Source: Botryococcus braunii (Eukaryota; Chlorophyta; Trebouxiophyceae). Taken from it: a stretch of DNA of 15,000 bases. Position 1 is the stretch's first letter. Each line of letters starts with the position of its first letter. Where the stretch lies: assembly GCA_002005505.1 (NCBI GenBank), contig KV908441.1, forward strand, positions 365,001-380,000. Reading direction: 5' to 3'. A program made the position numbers and the translations under genes. Below are positions 1-15,000 of this stretch, in pieces. The notes beneath the pieces were generated by a model, which saw only the letters and a list, made by a program, of their open reading frames with translations, ran no database searches and was not told the DNA's origin.

Positions 1-9334
<9,334 letters not shown>

Positions 9335-9700
9335 AGAAGAGCTCCGTTTTAGCAAATGGCCATTGCAGGAGTGTGAGGGAATGGAAGCAGGACCAAATTC
9401 CTTCAATTGGTTTTGCAACACACAATAGGTGGCTTGTTATTACATCAGTGATAGAGAGCCATGCATGGGTTTGCGTGGGTTGCCATGTGTACCCTTGTGT
9501 GCACCAACTACATGCAAGCATCTCAGCGATACAGAACATTGCTTTCAAATTCCTTAAGAGCTTCATCGGTGCTGAGCTTCCTAGGGCCACCTGGAATGTA
9601 CATCAGCATCCCCCCATTTGCCACCATTTGCAGTGGTTAAATGTTCTATCTTTTGCTCCATATGAAACGGCTTGCCTGTAATAACCCCAAGTTGAGTATC
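9335..9700 (+). other. Probable 3' UTR of the GH5 gene
   Basis: Unique sequence after the TAG stop at 9332-9334, with no competing gene signal. The first TGTAA after the stop is at 9677-9681, which would give a 3' UTR of about 360 nt, a typical size for green algae. The end is inferred. Confidence 0.5.
9677..9681 (+). terminator. TGTAA polyadenylation signal candidate
   Basis: TGTAA replaces AATAAA as the poly(A) signal in chlorophytes, and this is its first occurrence after the stop. A five-base motif can occur by chance, so support is moderate. Cleavage would be expected 10-20 bases downstream, near 9692-9702. Confidence 0.45.
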
Positions 9701-10013
9701 TGCCAACATGCGAACAAATGCTGTGTCAAATTAAAATGTTCCAGCGATTACATGGCCTTTAGCGTTGAGTTCGTCCAGTTTTCCTGACCTGATGAGGTAT
9801 ACACATAAGGTATACCTTCTACAACCCAAGTCAAGTATGTTTTCGGTGGCCATACATTTTCTGGGCTCTCATTTTGATGAAGAAGTATATACATATATGA
9901 TGAAGCTTCTTAAAATTAGGACCCTCTGTGGTTCCCTTCTTTAGCTACAAAATGGGTTTTCAGGTGCATTCACACTTGAGGATTTTGTCACCCTCCCGTC
10001 TATTTGTTTGGGG

Positions 10014-10065
10014 GACCTGCTGAGGTTCATAATGTGTAGCTACACATTATGAACGTCAGCAGGTC
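10014..10065. repeat. 52-bp near-perfect palindrome within a longer fold-back
   Basis: The core 10025-10054 is a perfect 30-bp palindrome centred on TAGCTA. It extends to 10014-10065 with one mismatch (10024/10055). Further out, cgtctat before the left arm pairs with atagacg (10067-10073) across a 10-base bulge, and weaker pairing may reach about 9970 and 10100. There is no loop. It could be a fold-back or MITE remnant or a hairpin-forming locus. Confidence 0.85.
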
Positions 10066-10164
10066 TATAGACGCCAGTCTCGCCTAAGTGCCTTTCCCAT
10101 AATCATGGGTATACCTAAGCAGGTGGGTGGCTCACCTCCAGAATATATAGAAGGACGGCTCACT

Positions 10165-10320
10165 CCATGCATGTGAGTGTTGGCCATGACCAGCTGAGTG
10201 CGTTGCTCCCCTCTTCGACCGAGAACATGATAAAAGTTTAGTGGAAGTAGAAAGCAATGAACGTACAGCTGTAGATTCATGCCATACATGTGAGTCATGG
10301 CCATGATCAGTGCGTCCTCC
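10165..10320 (+). repeat. Imperfect direct repeat, copies near 10165-10203 and 10282-10315
   Basis: Two related segments 117 bp apart share CCATRCATGTGAGT, then GGCCATGAYCAG and GTGCGT, with small insertions in the first copy. They look like an old local duplication. No coding content seen. Confidence 0.5.
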
Positions 10321-10885
10321 GTTTTCCAAAAAGATAATGAATCTTAAGTTCCATTTAAGTTACAAAAATGACATTAGTTGTGTTGTACGTGCAAGTTTGT
10401 ATGGGCTAGACGATCATGTGGCCTCAGAAGGTTCTGTGCCTTTGTCTATGATACAATTGCGTCTGCTAACACCCTATTGGCAGTCCTCTGCTACTAACAC
10501 AACCTGCAGACATGAATTACATATGTACCGCCATGTCACCACCTAGAACATCTTCCGAAAGTATACTAACTAGCTAGTTAATAAAGCTAGTTACTAAATC
10601 TTGCTATAGCCCATTATCCTATTATTTATTTATTTAGCTAGTTCTCTTGCATGCTTTCAAATGGTGGTCCTGGGAAAGGGAATTGCCTTGATATCATGAT
10701 GGCATGGGACAGTCTCCAAGCATATATGCCTGTATAGGCCTAGGGTGCGGAGCAGACCATGGTTCAAACTGATATCTTGTCATGAACGCCCAAAGAACAT
10801 AGGATGGAATTTCGTCAATTTTACATGGAAAAATCTCTGGTGAATGGCATCATGACGTCAGACAGTTAACCTTCAAAAAGCATTC
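10321..10885. other. Intergenic sequence without a recognisable gene
   Basis: AT-leaning unique sequence with short self-complementary stretches (AACTAGCTAGTT near 10569) and a TTTATTTATTTA run near 10625. The frame at 10310-10546 has no recognisable motif. I see nothing else here. Confidence 0.5.
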
Positions 10886-11146
10886 CCTGCAACATTGGGC
10901 AATCACAGCTCAGTGGCAGGAACAGTCCAGGCCTCATCAACATGACGGGCACACACGGACTGGAGTTCAGACGACACATCAGAACTATTTACATAACAAA
11001 GAGTATGCACAGTGCCACATCTAACTAAGAAACACGCTAGGAATACCTGCAACATTGGGCAATCACAGCTCAGTGGCAGGAACAGTCCAGGCCTCATCAA
11101 CATGACGGGCACACACGGACTGGAGTTCAGACGACACATCAGAACT
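10886..11146 (+). repeat. 101-bp perfect direct duplication separated by 59 bp
   Basis: Bases 10886-10986 and 11046-11146 are identical over 101 positions (cctgcaacattggg ... catcagaact), offset by 160 bp. The intervening 59 bp (10987-11045) is unrelated. Absence of any mismatch means the event is recent or the copies are being homogenised. No target-site duplication or coding content is evident. Confidence 0.95.
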
Positions 11147-11379
11147 GCCAGTCACCTCTGACTATGCCACCTATATGCTGCAGCTGAGGACCAAAGCTTT
11201 ACTTGGTTTGCCTCCCCTAGCTATGATGTCACTACATCTATGCAACGGAGCTCCTATCTGAGGCTCCGTATCAACACACAGATCGTGAAACCGTACATGC
11301 GTTGTTTAGGGCTATTGGTTGAACGGAAGACCGACCCGAACAGTCATCGATCCGTCTAAACGACACCATCTAGCCACAA

Positions 11380-11628
11380 GTGCTTCGAACACCCAGCTCG
11401 GAGCCAAGCATCAACACCGTAGAAAAGTTCGGAAAGCACAGTCAGATCGTAATGCCTACACAGAGTTCGGACTCACTTACGACTGCCTTACTCGAATCTA
11501 TCAATGAGAACCGTATTTACACCCCGGATGTCATCTATATGTACATAAATCACATGGAACTTCCCCTACTCCCTGGGAATGGTCATAAACATTACCTTGT
11601 AAGTCAACATGACTTCACCTTACTATGA
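11380..11628 (+). other. Open stretch, unidentified; faint resemblance to Ulp1/C48 protease N-terminal region
   Basis: An 82-codon frame with no ATG at its 5' limit, so it would have to be an exon or a relic. Its second half reads YTPDVIYMYINHMELPLLPG followed by NGHKHYLVSQHDF. The pattern of a segment selecting a polypeptide end, a hydrophobic helix and then a conserved basic/aromatic strand recalls the start of Ulp1-type proteases carried by many DNA transposons. No catalytic His-Asp-Cys triad can be seen in the window, so this is a weak hypothesis. The downstream sequence after the stop is AT-rich. Confidence 0.2.
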
Positions 11629-11643
11629 TAAGTATAGTATTGT

Positions 11644-11700
11644 TGTACCTCAATGTTGTGCAACTGTACCTTATTAAATCCTGCAGCTGTACCTTATTTA
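11644..11700 (+). repeat. Three short repeats of TGTACCTYA, about 22 bp spacing
   Basis: tgtacct occurs at 11644-11650, 11665-11671 and 11688-11694. The last two share the longer ctgtaccttattWaa. AT-rich and non-coding; possibly the tail of a repeat element. Confidence 0.5.
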
Positions 11701-11801
11701 AATATGCACCAGTGAGCCTTCTAAGTCCCTTATTAATAGGATGCGACTCACAAACATGTAACTCTTAAATTTCACCACATGTCTAATAAATATCTAAGGT
11801 A

Positions 11802-11805
<4 letters not shown>

Positions 11806-11871
<66 letters not shown>
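11806..11871 (+). repeat. (TG)n microsatellite
   Basis: About 65 bp of uninterrupted TG/GT. Thr-His and Cys-Val open frames over it are artefacts. Confidence 0.97.
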
Positions 11872-12966
11872 CAATATCCCAACATAAAAGGATATACATA
11901 AAGACTGTTTCGCTGATGTCCTCTTTATTGTTTTCTGCTGCTCTTGAGTCGTTGGACATGGACTGCGCATGTGTGGATTGCACATTGTGGGTGCAGCCTT
12001 GACACATTCTACCTGCAAGTTTGGAAGGGCCTCCAACCCACTGCCCGGGCCTGGCAAGTCCGCGTGCTTGTGGTTTTTTGACACAACACGGAGTAAGTCC
12101 TCTTGAAGTAGAAATTAGGAGCAGGCCTAGGTGCGTTCCTCGAGAAGGTCCATCATTTCGCCTCACATTTCCCTTCATCAGTAGTCTGCCATATATGTGC
12201 CTTGATGAAATGGCTACCCGGGTGTATTGACCGAGTCAATGGCGAAGCATTTGGTTTTATTTGCAGTTGTACATCCACACAATTGTAATCCAGCCGATTT
12301 GCAAACTAGTCGATCGCAATCGATCTGGCTAGCCGCTGCATCTGCCAGACTTTGCAGATGTTTGCATGCGGTTATCTTACACCATACTGAGGGCCGTGCC
12401 CGGCCTTTACATCAATTTGTCTGAGGTCTGTGAGGGTAGCTGGCATCAGCGAAGCCCATTACATGACTCTTCAATCTTTGGAAGAACTTGCTCCACAGTT
12501 GCAACTAATTGGCCAACATTGCGACGTCGGTGGTTCTAATCCTTGTTGGTGCGTGCAATTCTTGGTGCAAGCTCGTGGGCCACCCATGTGTCTATGAAAG
12601 GCTTTGTGCATGGATTGAGTTGCATGTCCAGGGGTTGCAAGTATATATATTTATATATATATATATAGTTATCTCAAAACCGCGTGATGCAAATACGTTC
12701 TCGATTCTCACTAGCAAGGAAGAACTCCCTTCCTTTGTTGCGTATGGCTCTGTAGCGAGGAAATTCATGGATCACTTCATGATTCAGCTCTGATTTATAG
12801 GGTGCGCCATCCAGAATGTCTGTTTGCTGTAGCTATGAGATATGTGCATGCACTCACAAGTGTACACATGTGCTTTTCTGTGCGGGGCCTCCAGCATGGG
12901 CCTTGGGTGATCGTGTTGCGCAAGACACAAGATATCTAGATTCAAGCAAGGAATGCTGTTTCAGCC
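11872..12966. other. Intergenic sequence without a recognisable gene
   Basis: Unique sequence with a short TA tract (about 12643-12667). Frames at 12021-12230, 12227-12424 and 12509-12793 carry no motif I recognise and lack plausible splice partners. The part nearest 12966 could be the decayed upstream portion of the retroelement that follows. Confidence 0.5.
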
Positions 12967-13440
12967 ATGGCAGCTTCCTGCAACTTGTACCCCGACTCCT
13001 TCCCTAAATGTGCAATGGGGGCAACAAGCCTTTATCGCGACAACATTACCCAGGAGCAACCACGTGGTTGGGTGCCCCATGACAATTCCTTACATATTCT
13101 GTTTAGACATGCGTTCGTTTACATCCTGCTGTATGCAGATGACAGTGACTCCTTAGCCCACTGACAGTCCTTGGTAGAGATAATTCAAAACCAGAGAGTA
13201 AGAGTCGGGTCTGGCATTGACTTTTGATTAGACCGAGGTGATGCAAGTGGTTCAGCCCATCAAATGTATTGGTCGAATCTTCACGCTCAGTGGGTGAAGA
13301 CTATGCACGCACACTGGACTTCAGAGACTTCGGGATTCAATGAAGATCAGCGAAGCTCTTTCGGATTTCAAGTACTTGAGGATTTCAATGACGTGCGGAA
13401 ATGATGGGTATGGCCTGATGAAGCAATATTTAGGTCAACA
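12967..13440 (+). pseudogene. Decayed reverse-transcriptase fragment of a non-LTR retrotransposon
   Basis: Pieces of a reverse transcriptase appear in order but in shifted frames. YILLYADDSDSLAH (about 13122-13163) carries the YADD active-site motif. Next, GLALTFD-stop-TEVMQVV (about 13211-13252) matches the GL-x-(L/I)-x-x-x-KTEVM segment downstream of it. Then SDFKYLRISM (about 13363-13392) matches the FKYLG strand. Stops and at least one frameshift (near 13165-13210) break it. The order and spacing fit LINE elements (RTE, CR1 or L1 groups); the exact clade cannot be told. It is a relic and not translated as a whole. Confidence 0.6.
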
Positions 13441-13674
13441 AAATGAAGGAGTTTTGAGACACTGTTTCATCTGTAGAAACTTTGAACAAAGCTTGCCAGA
13501 ATGTCAGCGAAAAAAGGGGCTCATGTACACCATGTACAACTCTTGAATATTCAATTCAAATACACATGTGCCAGTTGTATTTATGGCTGCAGCACGTTTC
13601 CCGCGATGCATCTGACCGGCAATGTTGGAAATCATAGTTAACGGCACATTCGCGCCCGCAGGTCTGGCATACTT

Positions 13675-13676
<2 letters not shown>

Positions 13677-13754
<78 letters not shown>

Positions 13755-13770
13755 AGACACAGACACACAC

Positions 13771-13810
<40 letters not shown>

Positions 13811-13811
13811 A
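13677..13811 (+). repeat. (AC)n then (ACAG) then (CAA)n compound microsatellite
   Basis: An AC tract (about 13677-13749), three ACAGAC units (13746-13763), a short AC tract and a CAA tract (about 13772-13811). It lies 3' of the reverse-transcriptase relic, where LINEs often end in simple repeats, but about 230 bp separates them. Confidence 0.95.
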
Positions 13812-14711
<900 letters not shown>

Positions 14712-14826
14712 GTCATGCGCTCACGCCCACGGCCCAGCTTTAGCGCATGCGAAAGAGCCTGTTAGGGGGAACGCCTGCTTCTTGAAGCAGCCAGGCGATG
14801 AGATGGATCAACGACCAAAAACCTAA

Positions 14827-15000
14827 GATCGCACTTTTGACCCAGTGCGGACGGGTCCCATGGGTGACCTTCCCCTCTTGCTCATAAAACAGAAAGCCAC
14901 AGCAGCAGGACCAGGAAACGCCTGGGAAGATTGGACGGCGGTTTCCAATTTCGAGGCAAGTGATGTCATCAGCGCCAAAACTACTACGGGCCGTACGCTC
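14827..15000 (+). CDS. Unidentified open frame running off the right edge (partial, low confidence)
   Basis: Open for 58 codons from just after a TAA (14824-14826) to the window end. The in-frame ATG at 14860 sits in ccATGG, a good start context, and begins MGDLPLLLIKQKATAAGPGN, followed by AWEDWTAVSNFEASDVISAK. Composition is mixed and protein-like with no repeats, unlike most other frames nearby. I do not recognise a family. It could be a first exon, part of a mobile element or chance. Confidence 0.25.

Noticed and set aside
10886..11146. CRISPR-like spaced repeat
   Set aside because: Only two copies, each 101 bp, in a eukaryotic context; CRISPR arrays have many short repeats of about 23-47 bp.

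Overview
The window looks like nuclear DNA of a eukaryote, most likely a chlorophyte green alga. The reasons are a 14-exon gene with GT-AG introns, a long proline-rich linker of the SPPPP hydroxyproline-rich-glycoprotein type fused to a secreted-type glycoside hydrolase, a TGTAA motif (the chlorophyte poly(A) signal) 345 bases after the stop codon, and very abundant dinucleotide microsatellites. The moderate base composition and microsatellite load would suit something like Dunaliella rather than the GC-rich Chlamydomonas or Volvox. That placement is an inference.

Positions 1-9334 (+ strand) hold one gene whose 5' end lies outside the window. I rebuilt it by hand from splice sites, reading phase and recalled family motifs. 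It has 14 exons totalling 1980 nt (659 residues plus stop), all phases agree and there is no internal stop. It encodes a GH5-family endoglucanase (cellulase-like) catalytic domain (about residues 27-430), then a Pro/Ser/Lys/Arg-rich linker of about 110 residues, then a C-terminal beta-rich domain with paired cysteines that looks like a CBM2-type cellulose-binding module. All the GH5 catalytic residues I can place are present, so this appears to be a functional gene.

The 13 introns (261-1383 bp) are filled with microsatellites: TC and TA in intron 6, TC in intron 12, GT in introns 10 and 13. Intron 6 also holds a 390-bp non-autonomous DNA transposon (MITE) with 26-bp terminal inverted repeats, inserted at TA in a TA microsatellite. 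Several introns end in an unusual TGGACAG acceptor.

Positions 9335-15000 contain no convincing intact gene. They hold the probable 3' UTR, a 52-bp near-perfect palindrome (10014-10065) inside a longer fold-back, a 101-bp perfect direct duplication (10886-10986 and 11046-11146), an open stretch with faint resemblance to Ulp1-type protease (11380-11628), a decayed reverse-transcriptase fragment of a non-LTR retrotransposon (about 12967-13440), more microsatellites, and an open frame running off the right edge (14827-15000). This part reads as repeat-rich intergenic DNA.

I see no CRISPR, prokaryotic operon, rRNA or tRNA. The most notable items are the modular cellulase with its algal wall-protein-like linker and the mobile-element relics. 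I found nothing that supports a wholly new biological system.
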